Below are positions 17,684-26,368 of a stretch of 64,000 bases of DNA, piece after piece. The stretch is taken from the NCBI RefSeq assembly GCF_025457605.1, contig NZ_JAMZFY010000001.1, forward strand, positions 1,550,001-1,614,000. Reading direction: 5' to 3'. The notes under the pieces are model-generated. The model worked only from the letters and a program-made list of their open reading frames with translations, did not search any database and was not told where the DNA came from. How positions within the stretch are numbered: the first letter of the stretch is position 1; every line of letters starts with the position of its first letter. The position numbers were made by a program, and so were the translations under genes. This DNA is from Haloarcula laminariae. GTDB lineage: Archaea; Halobacteriota; Halobacteria; Halobacteriales; Haloarculaceae.

Positions 17684-17727
17684 CTGACGCCGAAAAACGG
17701 CCGCTCACGTGCCGCGCTCGTGCCCGT

Positions 17728-18369
17728 TCAGGCCGAGGACTGGTCGCTGCCCACGCGGATGACCTGCAGCAGCGAGTACACCGGGACGCCGTGTATCTCC
17801 TCGATGCCACGCTTGTCGGCCAGCACGACGCAGGCGACGGGGTTGCCGCCCTGTTGCTGGATGGCCTCGACGGTCTCCGTCATCGTGTTGCCGCTGGTGA
17901 CGGTGTCGTCGACGACGTAGCAGTCCCGGTCGCGAATCTGTGCGAAGTTCCGGGAGAACGAACCGTCGGAGGTGTCGCTCTCGTCGTCGTCCCACTGGTG
18001 TTTCGAGGGGGCGTAGGTCCCGAGGTCGGTATCAAGTTCACGGGCGACCGTGGTCGCAAGCGGCGCGCCGGCCTTCTCGATGCCGATGGTGAGGTCGACG
18101 TCTTCGCCCTGCTTCGAGAGCAGGTCGGCCATGGCACAGCCGATGTGGTGGAGGCGGCTGCTGTCCCGGCCCAGCGCGGACCAGTCGACGTGGATGTCGT
18201 GGGGACCGCTCGCGGCGGTCTCCGTGGGCGCGGGACCGGAGCCGCTGCGCTCGACCAGCCAGCTCGCAGTCTCGCGGGAGACGTTCAGTTCGTCGGCTAT
18301 CTCTCCCTTGGAGAGACCTCGCTCGGCGAGGTCCGCCGCACTCTCGACGAGGTCGTCGATGTTCTTCAT
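17728..18369 (-). CDS. gfcR: GfcR-type transcriptional regulator (HTH plus phosphoribosyltransferase fold)
   Basis: 213 aa. An N-terminal helix-turn-helix (SKGEIADELNVSRETASWL, about 20-38) is followed by a type I phosphoribosyltransferase domain with the PRPP-loop motif CYVVDDTVTSGNTMTE. In haloarchaea this orotate-PRTase-like protein activates genes of glucose, galactose and fructose breakdown. The neighbours (glucose dehydrogenase, TrmB, Gfo/Idh, sugar-acid dehydratase) match that role. The name PyrE is sometimes given to such proteins, but the HTH argues for a regulator. Divergent from the Gfo/Idh gene at 18556 with a 186-base shared promoter region. Confidence 0.85.
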   Translation of the reverse strand: MKNIDDLVESAADLAERGLSKGEIADELNVSRETASWLVERSGSGPAPTETAASGPHDIHVDWSALGRDSSRLHHIGCAMADLLSKQGEDVDLTIGIEKAGAPLATTVARELDTDLGTYAPSKHQWDDDESDTSDGSFSRNFAQIRDRDCYVVDDTVTSGNTMTETVEAIQQQGGNPVACVVLADKRGIEEIHGVPVYSLLQVIRVGSDQSSA

Positions 18370-18518
18370 ACGGTGCCTTCTGTCCGGCGGGGCTTAATAT
18401 GCAACGCCTTTGTGCCGTCCGCGGCCGGATACGGCGCCGGCGTGAGCCGAAGCCAGCCGCCCCTCGCCCCGCTCCGTCGCAGTCCGAACGGATGTGGGGC
18501 GATACCAGCTGTCCCAAC

Positions 18519-18532
18519 CGGAATAATTTCCG
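18519..18532. promoter_or_regulatory. Palindrome over the TATA box of the Gfo/Idh gene
   Basis: CGGAA-TAAT-TTCCG: five-base arms around a TAAT centre, lying 24-37 bases before the ATG at 18556. The centre (AATAATTT) is also the best TATA candidate, so a protein bound here would compete with TBP. The divergent gfcR makes GfcR an obvious candidate, but I cannot assign the binder. Confidence 0.45.
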
Positions 18533-18555
18533 TCTCCGGTTCGTTCTCCAACATA

Positions 18556-19629
18556 ATGAACGAGAGACATGAAATCGAGATAGGCGTCATCGGCCTCGGG
18601 AACATCGCTCGGCTCCACAGCGACCGCCTCCAGAAAGCGGGGTACGGCGACGTAGTCACCGCCGGACTGGACGTCGACCCCGACGCGCGCGGCCGGTTCG
18701 CCGCACAGTACGACGCGGACGTCTACGAACGACAGGCCGACCTCTACTCGGACGTCGACGCCGTCCTGGTGACGACGCCAAACAAGTTCCACGAGGAGTA
18801 CGTCGTCGGCGCGCTGGAGGCCGGGCTGGACGTGTTCGTGGAGAAACCGCTCGCCCACTCCCTCGCGAGCGCCGAGCGCATCGCCGAGGCCGCCAAGGCG
18901 GCCGAGGGGTTCTGTATGGTCGGGTTCCACAACCGGTTTCGGGACCCGGTCCAGGTCCTCCTGGGCTACCGCGACGACGGGAGTATGGGCGAACTGAAAC
19001 ACATCGAGGCGAACTACCTCCGCCGGCGCGGCGTCCCCGGTCGGGGGTCGTGGTTCACGCGCGAGGCGCTGGCCGGCGGCGGGGCGCTCATCGACATCGG
19101 CGTCCACGCCATCGACCTCTCGCTGTACCTGCTCGGCTTCCCCGAGGTGGTCGAGGTGTCCGGACAGACGCGGGCGACCTTCGGCACCCGCTCCGAGTAC
19201 GCCTACGTGACCATGTGGGGCGAGGACCACGGCTCCGCCGGGTTCGACGTCGACGATTCGGCCTCGGCGTTCATCCGGTGTGCCGACGGGACGACCATCG
19301 CACTGGAGGTGTCGTGGGCGTCAAACCGGACCGACAGCCAGGAGTACGTCGTCCGCGGGTCGGGGGCCGGCGCCCGGCTCGACCTGAGCAACGACGAGAT
19401 GGATCTGTACGAGACCGTCTCGACCGGCGTCAACCACCATCGGACGTCACAGATAGAGACGGCCGGCAACGACGCACACGCCATCGAACTGGAGCGGTTC
19501 GTCGACAGCGTCGCGACCGGCGACCCGCCCGGGACCAACACCGTCGAGCAGGCCCTGGCGGTCCAGCGGGTGCTCGATGCCATCTACCGCTCCAGCGAGG
19601 AGGGGCGTGCCATCTCGCTTACGGAGTGA
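18556..19629 (+). CDS. Gfo/Idh/MocA-family oxidoreductase (second copy)
   Basis: 357 aa. NAD(P)-dependent sugar or polyol oxidoreductase. MNERHEIEIGVIGLGNIARL gives the Rossmann glycines at about 11-16. VFVEKPLAHSLASAER holds the EKP lysine. GGGALIDIGVHAIDLSLYL marks the substrate domain. The frame is open upstream to 17611, but that extension reads antisense through gfcR and is not real; the ATG at 18556 has a TATA-like sequence 24-37 bases upstream. It lies 46 bases before glucose dehydrogenase on the same strand. It is clearly diverged from the copy at 15441, so the substrate may differ. Confidence 0.88.
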   Translation: MNERHEIEIGVIGLGNIARLHSDRLQKAGYGDVVTAGLDVDPDARGRFAAQYDADVYERQADLYSDVDAVLVTTPNKFHEEYVVGALEAGLDVFVEKPLAHSLASAERIAEAAKAAEGFCMVGFHNRFRDPVQVLLGYRDDGSMGELKHIEANYLRRRGVPGRGSWFTREALAGGGALIDIGVHAIDLSLYLLGFPEVVEVSGQTRATFGTRSEYAYVTMWGEDHGSAGFDVDDSASAFIRCADGTTIALEVSWASNRTDSQEYVVRGSGAGARLDLSNDEMDLYETVSTGVNHHRTSQIETAGNDAHAIELERFVDSVATGDPPGTNTVEQALAVQRVLDAIYRSSEEGRAISLTE

Positions 19630-19633
19630 CCAC

Positions 19634-19653
19634 CATGGACAATTTTAACCATG
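19634..19653. promoter_or_regulatory. Inverted repeat around the glucose dehydrogenase TATA box
   Basis: CATGG, ten bases, CCATG. The spacer contains AATTTTAA (19641-19648), 28-35 bases before the gdh ATG at 19676, so the repeat brackets the TATA element. It is a candidate operator for GfcR, TrmB or another sugar regulator. Confidence 0.4.
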
Positions 19654-19675
19654 TCTCCACGGAGTTTCAGGTAAG

Positions 19676-20740
19676 ATGAAAGCTATCGGTGTCACTCGCG
19701 AGGGGGACGACGTGGAGCTACTCGACGTAGCCCGGCCGGAGCCGTCCGAGGGGGAGGCGCTGGTGAGGACGCTGCGTGTCGGCGTCGACGGGACCGACCA
19801 CGAGGTCATCGCGGGCTCACACGGCGGCTACCCCGAGGGCGCGGAACACATGATACTGGGTCACGAGGCCGTCGGCGTCGTCGAGGACGGCAACGGGTCC
19901 GGGCTCGAAGCCGGGCAGGTCGTCGTCCCCACCGTCCGCCGGAAACCCGACGGGGAGACGAACGACTACTTCCGCCGCGGCGAGCCCGATATGGCCCCCG
20001 ACGGGGAGTACGTCGAACGGGGCATCGTCGGCGAACACGGGTTCATGGCGGAGTACTTCACCTCGCCCGCAGACAACCTCGTCCCGATTCCCGACCACCT
20101 GGCGGAGTACGGGATGCTGATCGAACCCGTCTCCATCGCCGAGAAGGCCAACGACCACGCCTTCTCGACCCGTGAGCCCTTCGAGTGGCGCCCCGAGGCC
20201 GCCTGCGTCCTGGGCAACGGCTCGCTCGGGCTCCTGACCCTGTGGATGCTCGGCCGGGAGTTCGACCGGACCTACTGCGTGGGCCGCCGGGACCGCCCGG
20301 ACCCGACTATCGACGTCATCGACGAACTCGGCGCCACCTACGTCGACTCCCGCGAGACGCCCGTCGACCAGCTACCGGACGACCACGAGGCCGTCGACTA
20401 CGTCTTCGAGGCGACCGGATACGCGCCCCACGCCGTCCAGACCGTCGACGCGCTCGCGCCCAACGGCGTCGGCGCCTTGCTCGGCATACCCGGGCCCTGG
20501 GAGTTCGAAATCGACGGCGGGACCTTCCACAAGGAAATCGTCCTGCACAACAAGTGTCTCATCGGCACCGTCAACTCCCACGTCAAGCACTTCGAGGCCG
20601 CCGTCGACACCCTCGACGAGATGCCCCAGTGGTTGCTCGACGACCTCGTGACGACGGTCGCGAGCCCCGACAGCGTCGACGCGGCCTTCGAGGACGACGA
20701 GGACCAGATAAAGGCCGTCGTCGAGTTCGACACGCTGTGA
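19676..20740 (+). CDS. gdh: Glucose 1-dehydrogenase (zinc MDR family)
   Basis: 354 aa. Oxidises D-glucose (often also galactose or xylose) to the lactone with NAD(P)+, the first step of the modified Entner-Doudoroff pathway. MKAIGVTREGDDVELLD and VGVDGTDHEVIAGSHGG are typical of archaeal glucose dehydrogenases, with Asp where many alcohol dehydrogenases have the zinc cysteine. LGHEAVGVVE carries the next zinc ligands. The nucleotide domain has LGNGSLGLLTLWMLG, and C-terminal NKCLIGTVNSHVKHF is also family-typical. It sits between GfcR and TrmB, regulators of sugar breakdown. Confidence 0.92.
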   Translation: MKAIGVTREGDDVELLDVARPEPSEGEALVRTLRVGVDGTDHEVIAGSHGGYPEGAEHMILGHEAVGVVEDGNGSGLEAGQVVVPTVRRKPDGETNDYFRRGEPDMAPDGEYVERGIVGEHGFMAEYFTSPADNLVPIPDHLAEYGMLIEPVSIAEKANDHAFSTREPFEWRPEAACVLGNGSLGLLTLWMLGREFDRTYCVGRRDRPDPTIDVIDELGATYVDSRETPVDQLPDDHEAVDYVFEATGYAPHAVQTVDALAPNGVGALLGIPGPWEFEIDGGTFHKEIVLHNKCLIGTVNSHVKHFEAAVDTLDEMPQWLLDDLVTTVASPDSVDAAFEDDEDQIKAVVEFDTL

Positions 20741-20786
20741 CGGCGGGGCGAACTTCTTTGTAGCGGTCCGGCCAACCCACGTCCGT

Positions 20787-21839
20787 ATGCCATCCGACGA
20801 CCTGGAGGCGGCGCTGGACGGGGTCATCTCGCGGTTCAACCTCGGCGAGTACGAGATAACGGCGTATCTGGCGGTCCTCCAGCACGGGGAGTTGACCGCA
20901 TCGGAGATAGCCGAGCGGACTGATATCCCCCAGCCGCGGGTGTACGACACCGTCCGGAGCCTGGGCGATGTCGGCCTGGTCGAACTCAAGGAGTCCAGGC
21001 CGATGAAAGTGATAGCCATCGACCCGCGGGAGGCGTTCGGCGACATCCAGGAGTCGCTGGACGAGCTGGTCGACGACCTCTCGGCGCGCTACACCGCCCC
21101 CGCCAGGGAGCCAGAGGCCGTCTCGCTCGTCAAGTCCCGGCCCACCATCCTCCGCTATCTGGAGGACATCATCGACGCCGCCGAGTACGAACTCCTGTTG
21201 TCGCTGACTCCCGCCCTGCTCGACCGCTTCGAGGACAGGCTACAGCGCCGACGGGAGTCGGGAATCGCCACGGAAATCCTGCTGTCGCCGGCCGCCGACG
21301 CGCCCGACCCCGACACGTTCGATTACGACGCCGTGGCGACCACGGTGAAGGGACGCCGGGGCATCACGACTCCGGTGGTGGCCGTCGCCGACGGGAACTA
21401 CTCGATGTACGCCACCCGGGAGTCGGTCAGGGGCGCTCCCGACCGCTACGGCGTCATTTTCAACCGTTCGGAGCTCGGATTCCTGGTCTCGGGCTTTCTC
21501 AACACCGTCCTCTGGACGACGGCGGAGACCATCGCGACTGCCGACACCGAACTCCCGTTTCCGCGGCGTTACGGCACTATCCGCCGGTGCGTCTCCGACT
21601 TAGAGGAACTGGACGGGGTGTTCTACGCGACCATCGAGGGCCGAAACGTCGTGACCGGCGACGACTGGGTCGTCGAAGGGCAGGTCGGGGAGGTCTCCTT
21701 CGGGACGAACCGGGAAGTTGCCACGCTCGTTGTCGAGACCGAGGACGGGCCAATCGACGTTGGCGGGCAGGTCGCTGCCTACGAGGACATCGAGGCCTAC
21801 GAGATTCGGGTCGGTCGGGACGCCCCGCCGTCCGTCTGA
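20787..21839 (+). CDS. TrmB-family transcriptional regulator
   Basis: 350 aa. The N-terminal winged helix (about 15-75; LGEYEITAYLAVLQHG, ASEIAERTDIPQPRVYDTV) is the TrmB HTH. A PLD-like effector region follows (about 105-250), with a C-terminal sugar-binding-type extension to 350. TrmB in Halobacterium controls central sugar metabolism and gluconeogenesis in response to glucose. The gene lies 46 bases after gdh on the same strand. I did not see the TrmB operator reported for Halobacterium in the nearby promoters, so its targets here are open. It may be a paralogue of the global regulator. Confidence 0.85.
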   Translation: MPSDDLEAALDGVISRFNLGEYEITAYLAVLQHGELTASEIAERTDIPQPRVYDTVRSLGDVGLVELKESRPMKVIAIDPREAFGDIQESLDELVDDLSARYTAPAREPEAVSLVKSRPTILRYLEDIIDAAEYELLLSLTPALLDRFEDRLQRRRESGIATEILLSPAADAPDPDTFDYDAVATTVKGRRGITTPVVAVADGNYSMYATRESVRGAPDRYGVIFNRSELGFLVSGFLNTVLWTTAETIATADTELPFPRRYGTIRRCVSDLEELDGVFYATIEGRNVVTGDDWVVEGQVGEVSFGTNREVATLVVETEDGPIDVGGQVAAYEDIEAYEIRVGRDAPPSV

Positions 21840-21860
21840 GTCGCCGTTCCTGTCGGACCA

Positions 21861-21911
21861 CGCCAATTGTTTTGGCGAACCTAAAAATACTAAAACCCCC
21901 GCGAGAGAGGT
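21861..21911 (+). promoter_or_regulatory. Hairpin, TATA and Shine-Dalgarno before the GT2 gene
   Basis: CGCCAA (21861-21866), loop TTGTT, TTGGCG (21872-21877) is a six-base inverted repeat that may end the trmB transcript or act as an operator. AAAAATACT (21883-21891) is a TATA candidate and GAGGT (21907-21911) a Shine-Dalgarno match six bases before the ATG at 21918. Confidence 0.45.
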
Positions 21912-21917
21912 AGCGTA

Positions 21918-22628
21918 ATGAGTTCACAGCAGTCAGGCGAGACCGGCACGGCGTACACGTTCGACGATCTCGCCGTCGTGATGGGCACCTACAACGAGGA
22001 AGACGCGATAGCCACCGTCCTGGAGGACATCGCGACCGTCACCGACGGCCGTGCCGAAGTCATCTGTGTCGACGGCTCCAGCGACCGGACGCCCGAAATC
22101 GCCCGCGAACACGGCGCGACGGTCGTCGAACAGGAGCCACAGGGGTACGGCGTCGCCGTGCGCGCGGCCGTCCTGGCGCCGGACCGGCCGGTCGTCGTCA
22201 CGACCGACTGCGACGACACCTATCCGATGGAGCGGCTCCCGGACTTCCTCGACGAGATAAACGACGGCGCCGACGTCGTCAGCGGCGACCGGCTCTACTA
22301 CGGCGCCGACGAGATGCCCGGGCTGAACAAACTCGGCAACGAGCTGTTCGCCCTGCTGGCCTCCGTCGCGATGGGCGAGCGCGTCCACGACACGACGACC
22401 GGGATGCGGGCCTACCGCCGCGAGGTCGTCCAGAAGATACGATGGACCGAGAACACCGGGCTCTCGGCCGAGCTGTTGATGCGCCCGCTGATGCGCGGCT
22501 ACGACGTGCGCGAACGCCCCATCGAGTACGACGAGCGCAAGGGCGAGACCAAGCTCGACCCGTTCGAGGGCGGGGCCGCCATCGCCAAGTCCATCCTGAA
22601 AGTCGCCGCCGAGGAGCGGCTCCGGTAG
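21918..22628 (+). CDS. GT2 glycosyltransferase, dolichyl-phosphate hexose transferase-like
   Basis: 236 aa. GT-A fold: VVMGTYNEEDAIATVLEDI at the N-terminus, CVDGSSDRTPEIAREHGA for the nucleotide-binding region, and TTDCDDTYPME as the metal-binding DxD-like motif. The C-terminal ERPIEYDERKGETKLDPFEGG matches dolichol-phosphate mannose/glucose synthases. No C-terminal membrane segments are present, so it is a soluble or peripheral enzyme that charges a lipid carrier for protein glycosylation. Its Shine-Dalgarno is clear. Not obviously linked in function to TrmB upstream; the convergent gene downstream is separate. Confidence 0.85.
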   Translation: MSSQQSGETGTAYTFDDLAVVMGTYNEEDAIATVLEDIATVTDGRAEVICVDGSSDRTPEIAREHGATVVEQEPQGYGVAVRAAVLAPDRPVVVTTDCDDTYPMERLPDFLDEINDGADVVSGDRLYYGADEMPGLNKLGNELFALLASVAMGERVHDTTTGMRAYRREVVQKIRWTENTGLSAELLMRPLMRGYDVRERPIEYDERKGETKLDPFEGGAAIAKSILKVAAEERLR

Positions 22629-22688
22629 CAAGCGGTTCGCCCGTTGTGACCCCCCGCTCGGCGACCGATAACGGGACCGCGGACGGCC

Positions 22689-23228
22689 TCACTCCCCGTC
22701 GGGCGGGCGCTGGTAGCTCTCGGTGCCGCCGGGGTGGCCCTGCGGGTTCTCGATGCCGACGAGTTCCCCGCCGGTCGGCGAGCTGTAGAGCCCGTACACC
22801 AGTTCGTTGACCAGGTAGTGCCGGACCCGCTCTCGGGGGGCGCCGTCGGGGACGGGGTCGGCTTCGGCCACGCCCATCGCTCTGAGCGTCTCCTCCTGTG
22901 TCGCCGCGTCCAGCTTCCGGAACGTCGTCTCCTCCCACCCCTGTGCGTACTCGTCGAGAGCCGATAGCGCGTCGAGGACGGCCCCGGCCCGCTCCGGGTC
23001 GGCCCGCAGCCGCCGGGACATGTAGCCGTCGACGAACGAGCCGATACCGTCCACCTCGCTGGGGTAGACGGTCCGTGCGACCGCGTGCAGCGTCCGGCGT
23101 TCGTGGTCAGTGACGATGGGGTCGCCGTCCCCGTCGTCGGCCCATTCGAGCAGCGCCGCGCCGCCGCCGACGGTGATGCCGACCGCGCCGAGCGCCTTCA
23201 ACACGTCGCGTCTGTCGAGTTCTGTCAT
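22689..23228 (-). CDS. Gluconate 2-dehydrogenase subunit 3-like protein
   Basis: 179 aa. Begins MTELDRRDVLKALGAVGITVGGG: a hydrophobic stretch after an arginine pair (residues 6-7), like a Tat-type signal. The rest (HERRTLHAVARTVYP, LVNELVYGLYSSPTGGELVG) matches the small subunit of gluconate 2-dehydrogenase-type membrane flavin complexes. No flavoprotein or cytochrome partner is in the window. The start overlaps the stop of the upstream glycosyltransferase by four bases (ATGA), making it the fifth and last gene of the iron-transporter operon. The longer upstream in-frame extension reads antisense through that gene and was rejected. Confidence 0.75.
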   Translation of the reverse strand: MTELDRRDVLKALGAVGITVGGGAALLEWADDGDGDPIVTDHERRTLHAVARTVYPSEVDGIGSFVDGYMSRRLRADPERAGAVLDALSALDEYAQGWEETTFRKLDAATQEETLRAMGVAEADPVPDGAPRERVRHYLVNELVYGLYSSPTGGELVGIENPQGHPGGTESYQRPPDGE

Positions 23229-25237
23229 CCCTGTCTCACCGTTGCGTTGAGTGCGATGCCGTCGCGATGGGCGCCGGGCACGTAAGCGGCCTGGCCGCCA
23301 CAGAGCCGCTCGGACCAGCACACCTCCATCCGCGGCGTCAGGGCCCGCACGCCCGAGTCCGTCTCGTTTACCGGGAGGACCCAGCGGTACTTTACGGCTC
23401 GGTCCGTGCCGTAATCGACGAAGGCGACGACAGTCACGGTTCCGCTCTCCGGCGTGGGAACGGCTATACTCTCGTCGAGACTGTCGCCGCCGAGGCGACT
23501 CCGGTTTGCGTCGGTGCGAAGCCGCAGGGAGAGCGGCGACGTATCGGTGGCGGTGGTGAACTCGTTCGCGCTGGTGTTTGTCGTCCCGTTGTGTAGCTGG
23601 ACGGTGACCGACTCCACCGCCGCGGGCACCGTCGCCGAGATGTCGGTGCGTACCGTCTCCCCGCTCGCCTCCCGCACGCGCTGGAGCCGCGGCTCGACGG
23701 GCTGGTCGAGGAACGGCGCCCACTGGCCCCGATAGACGTACCGGTAGTAGCTCCGGTCGGGGTAGCTGTCGACGACGGCGAACTGCTGGCGCTGCATGGC
23801 ATACACCGTCTCGCCGTCGAAGCCGGGGTCGTTTCGCAGCGTCTGGAACGGGTGGTTGAGCCAGTTCCCGTAGGTCCGCGGCAGGAAGACGACGGCGTCG
23901 TCGAGGTCGCGCCCGTCGAAGGGCTCGTAGGCCTGCTCGTACTGTTGGGTCACGTCGTAGTTCTCTCCGAGCGGAGCCGCGACGGCGGCCACGGCGACAC
24001 CGGCTCCGACCGTGGCCCCGACCAGCAACAGGGCGGTCACGGCCGGCGCCGCGCGCTCGCCGCTCACGTGGTCCGGGACCGTCTCACGGGCCCACTCGAC
24101 GGCCGAGAACAGGCCGACGGCACCGAAGGCGACGACCGGGACGAGCAGGTCCGTGTGGTAGTACGGCCCGAAGAAGGAGACGAGCCCGTCGGTCGGGTCG
24201 GCGAGTTCGCCGAGAATGTTGAAGTTCCCCCAGAAGAGGAGGTTCCCGAGCGGGACACTGAGGCCGACGCCGGCCAGCGCGAGCTGACGGTCGTCGAACC
24301 CCCGCCGTCGGACGGTCCGGAGGCCGACCAGGGCGGCGAGGACGCCGAGCGGGCCGGCGACGACCCACTCCGTGGCGAACAGCCACAGCACCTCGGCGTT
24401 GGCCCGCAGCGAGAGCGACGGCGTGAACGTCTCCGAGTGGCCGGCTATCTCACGGTAGCCGAAGCCGAGCCCGTCCAGGGGCGCGAACGCCTGGTAGGGG
24501 AACACGAGCGGGTCGCCGGTCATCACGACGTTGTACCCCAGCGTGACGGCGACGCCGGCCAGCCCGAACAGTGCGGTCAGCCCGACGCGCTCGACGACCG
24601 GCCGTTCCCTGCCGCGGAGCGACCACAGCGCGTGCAGGATGAAGGGCACCGCGAACAGCACCGCGGTGTAGGGCCGGGTGAAGAAGGCGACCCCCACCGC
24701 GAGCCCCGCGAGCGCCGCGGTCCGCCGACTGCCGCTCCGGTCGGCGTGGAGGTACGACGCCGCGAAGGCCAGGTTCCAGCACATCGCCGGCACGTACGAG
24801 AGGAAGACGGAGGCCTCCACGACAAACAGCGGCGAGGCGAGCATGAGCACGCTCGCGACGACACCGGTCCGGGCGTCGAAGACTTCCCGAACCGTGTGGT
24901 AGGTCCCGGCGAGCGCGCCGGTCGCGACGAGCCCGAGCGCGATTCGGTAGCCGCCCAGCAGCTTCCCGACGGCGAACACCGCCGCCGTCGGCGGCGTGTA
25001 CTTCGAGTACAGCCCCCGGCCGCTCTCGACGAAGAACCAGGGCCGGAAGGGGCCGTCGACCGGCGGGCGCAAAAAGAGCTGCCCCTCAAGCAGCATCGCG
25101 GCCTGCTGGAGATACACCGCCTCGTCGTGGTTGCTGGTGTGGTACGGAAAGACGACGTGGGCGATGGCATAGACTGCCAGCCCGCCGACGACTGCGACGA
25201 GCGCCGCCTGCGCGCGGGGCCGTCGCAGTCGGCTCAT
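23225..25237 (-). CDS. Polytopic membrane glycosyltransferase (GT-C, ArnT/GT39-like)
   Basis: 670 aa. About ten hydrophobic segments occupy the first ~430 residues; a hydrophilic extracytoplasmic tail of ~240 residues follows. The first loop has FPYHTSNHDEAVYLQQAA: an acidic (D/E) motif as in lipid-carrier-dependent GT-C enzymes, so it probably transfers a sugar from a polyprenyl phosphate outside the cell. The C-terminal tail carries many N-x-S/T sites. It overlaps the ABC ATPase upstream and the next gene downstream by four bases each. The acceptor is unknown; iron-regulated surface glycan or a secreted ligand are possibilities. Confidence 0.72.
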   Translation of the reverse strand: MSRLRRPRAQAALVAVVGGLAVYAIAHVVFPYHTSNHDEAVYLQQAAMLLEGQLFLRPPVDGPFRPWFFVESGRGLYSKYTPPTAAVFAVGKLLGGYRIALGLVATGALAGTYHTVREVFDARTGVVASVLMLASPLFVVEASVFLSYVPAMCWNLAFAASYLHADRSGSRRTAALAGLAVGVAFFTRPYTAVLFAVPFILHALWSLRGRERPVVERVGLTALFGLAGVAVTLGYNVVMTGDPLVFPYQAFAPLDGLGFGYREIAGHSETFTPSLSLRANAEVLWLFATEWVVAGPLGVLAALVGLRTVRRRGFDDRQLALAGVGLSVPLGNLLFWGNFNILGELADPTDGLVSFFGPYYHTDLLVPVVAFGAVGLFSAVEWARETVPDHVSGERAAPAVTALLLVGATVGAGVAVAAVAAPLGENYDVTQQYEQAYEPFDGRDLDDAVVFLPRTYGNWLNHPFQTLRNDPGFDGETVYAMQRQQFAVVDSYPDRSYYRYVYRGQWAPFLDQPVEPRLQRVREASGETVRTDISATVPAAVESVTVQLHNGTTNTSANEFTTATDTSPLSLRLRTDANRSRLGGDSLDESIAVPTPESGTVTVVAFVDYGTDRAVKYRWVLPVNETDSGVRALTPRMEVCWSERLCGGQAAYVPGAHRDGIALNATVRQG

Positions 25238-26367
25238 TCAGCGGGGTACCAGGCCAGCTCGTGGTCGGCGGCCAGGTCTACCTCGACCGGCTGGCCGGCC
25301 TCGAACGTCTCGACGTGGTTGTGCATGCAGTGGACCACGTCGCCGCTGTGCAGCTCGACCCGGTAGATGAAGTTGGGGCCGTTGTACTGGCGGTGGACGA
25401 CGTAGCCGTCGGCCTTCGGCTCGCTGGCGGGGATCGCCTGCAGGTCGTCCGGCCGGACCAGCACGTCCACCATCGCGCCGTCGTAGGCCTGGATGGGGCC
25501 GTTCAGCCGTTCGAGTCCGAAACTCCCCAGCCCGGTCTCGAGCCGGTCGGTCACGCGGGCCGAGAGGAAGCTGGCCTGTCCGAGGAAACTCGCGACGAAA
25601 CGGCTCTCGGGGTTCTCGAACACTTCGCCCGGGTCGCCAACCTGTGCGATGGTGCCGTCGTTCATGATGGCGACCCGGTCGCTGATGGAGAGGGCCTCCT
25701 CCTGGTCGTGGGTCACCGAGATGGCGGTGACGCCCGCCCGCTTGAGGATGCGCCGCACTTCCTCGCGCATCTCGACGCGCAGGCGCACGTCGAGGTTCGA
25801 GAACGGCTCGTCGAGCAGGAGCACGTCCGGCTCCGGGGCCAGCGAGCGGGCCAGCGCCACCCGCTGTTGTTGCCCGCCCGAGAGCTGGCTGGGCATCTTC
25901 TCCTCGTGGGCCTCCAGGTCGACCAGCTCCAGCAGCTCAGCGACCCGGGCGTCGGTCTCGGCCTCGTCGAGGTCGTCGAGCCCGAAGGCGATGTTCTCGG
26001 CGACGGTGAGATGGGGAAAGAGGGCGTAGTCCTGGAAGACGATGCCCACGTCGCGCTCCTCGGGCTTCCTGAAGGGGCCGTCGGCGTCGCCGGTCACCGT
26101 CTCGCCGGCGATGGTGATGGTCCCCTCGCTCGGCGCCTCCAGGCCGGCGAGCATCCGGAGCGTGGTCGTCTTCCCGCAGCCCGACGGGCCCAAAAGCGTC
26201 AGCAGCTCCCCGTCCTTGACCGACAGCGAGAGCCCCTCGACGGCTTTCTCGGCCCCGTACTCCTTCGAGACGCCCTCGATGGAGAGCACCGTCCGCTCCG
26301 GGTCGTCGACCGCTGTCTCTATCGTCTCGAACTCGGAAATCCGCTGCTTTGATTGGTTTTCTGCCAT
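25234..26367 (-). CDS. Ferric iron ABC transporter, ATP-binding subunit (FbpC-like)
   Basis: 377 aa. Walker A LGPSGCGKTTTLRML, Q-loop FQDYALFPHLT, signature LSGGQQQRVALARSL and Walker B VLLLDEPFSNLD are all present in the first ~230 residues. The C-terminal ~130 residues form a TOBE-type regulatory domain, typical of the FbpC/PotA/MalK class. It powers import by the permease encoded one base upstream. It overlaps the glycosyltransferase downstream by four bases. Ferric iron is inferred from the partner binding protein and the iron box upstream of that gene; thiamine or polyamine transport is the alternative. Confidence 0.9.
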   Translation of the reverse strand: MAENQSKQRISEFETIETAVDDPERTVLSIEGVSKEYGAEKAVEGLSLSVKDGELLTLLGPSGCGKTTTLRMLAGLEAPSEGTITIAGETVTGDADGPFRKPEERDVGIVFQDYALFPHLTVAENIAFGLDDLDEAETDARVAELLELVDLEAHEEKMPSQLSGGQQQRVALARSLAPEPDVLLLDEPFSNLDVRLRVEMREEVRRILKRAGVTAISVTHDQEEALSISDRVAIMNDGTIAQVGDPGEVFENPESRFVASFLGQASFLSARVTDRLETGLGSFGLERLNGPIQAYDGAMVDVLVRPDDLQAIPASEPKADGYVVHRQYNGPNFIYRVELHSGDVVHCMHNHVETFEAGQPVEVDLAADHELAWYPAE

Positions 26368-26368
26368 T

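Noticed and set aside
17611-18555. N-terminal extension of the second Gfo/Idh protein
   Set aside because: It lies antisense to gfcR and the shared promoter. The Rossmann motif begins right after the ATG at 18556.
19630-20786. TrmB operator (TACT, seven or eight bases, AGTA) in the gdh or trmB promoters
   Set aside because: No such pattern was seen by eye near either start. The inverted repeats found there are of a different sequence.
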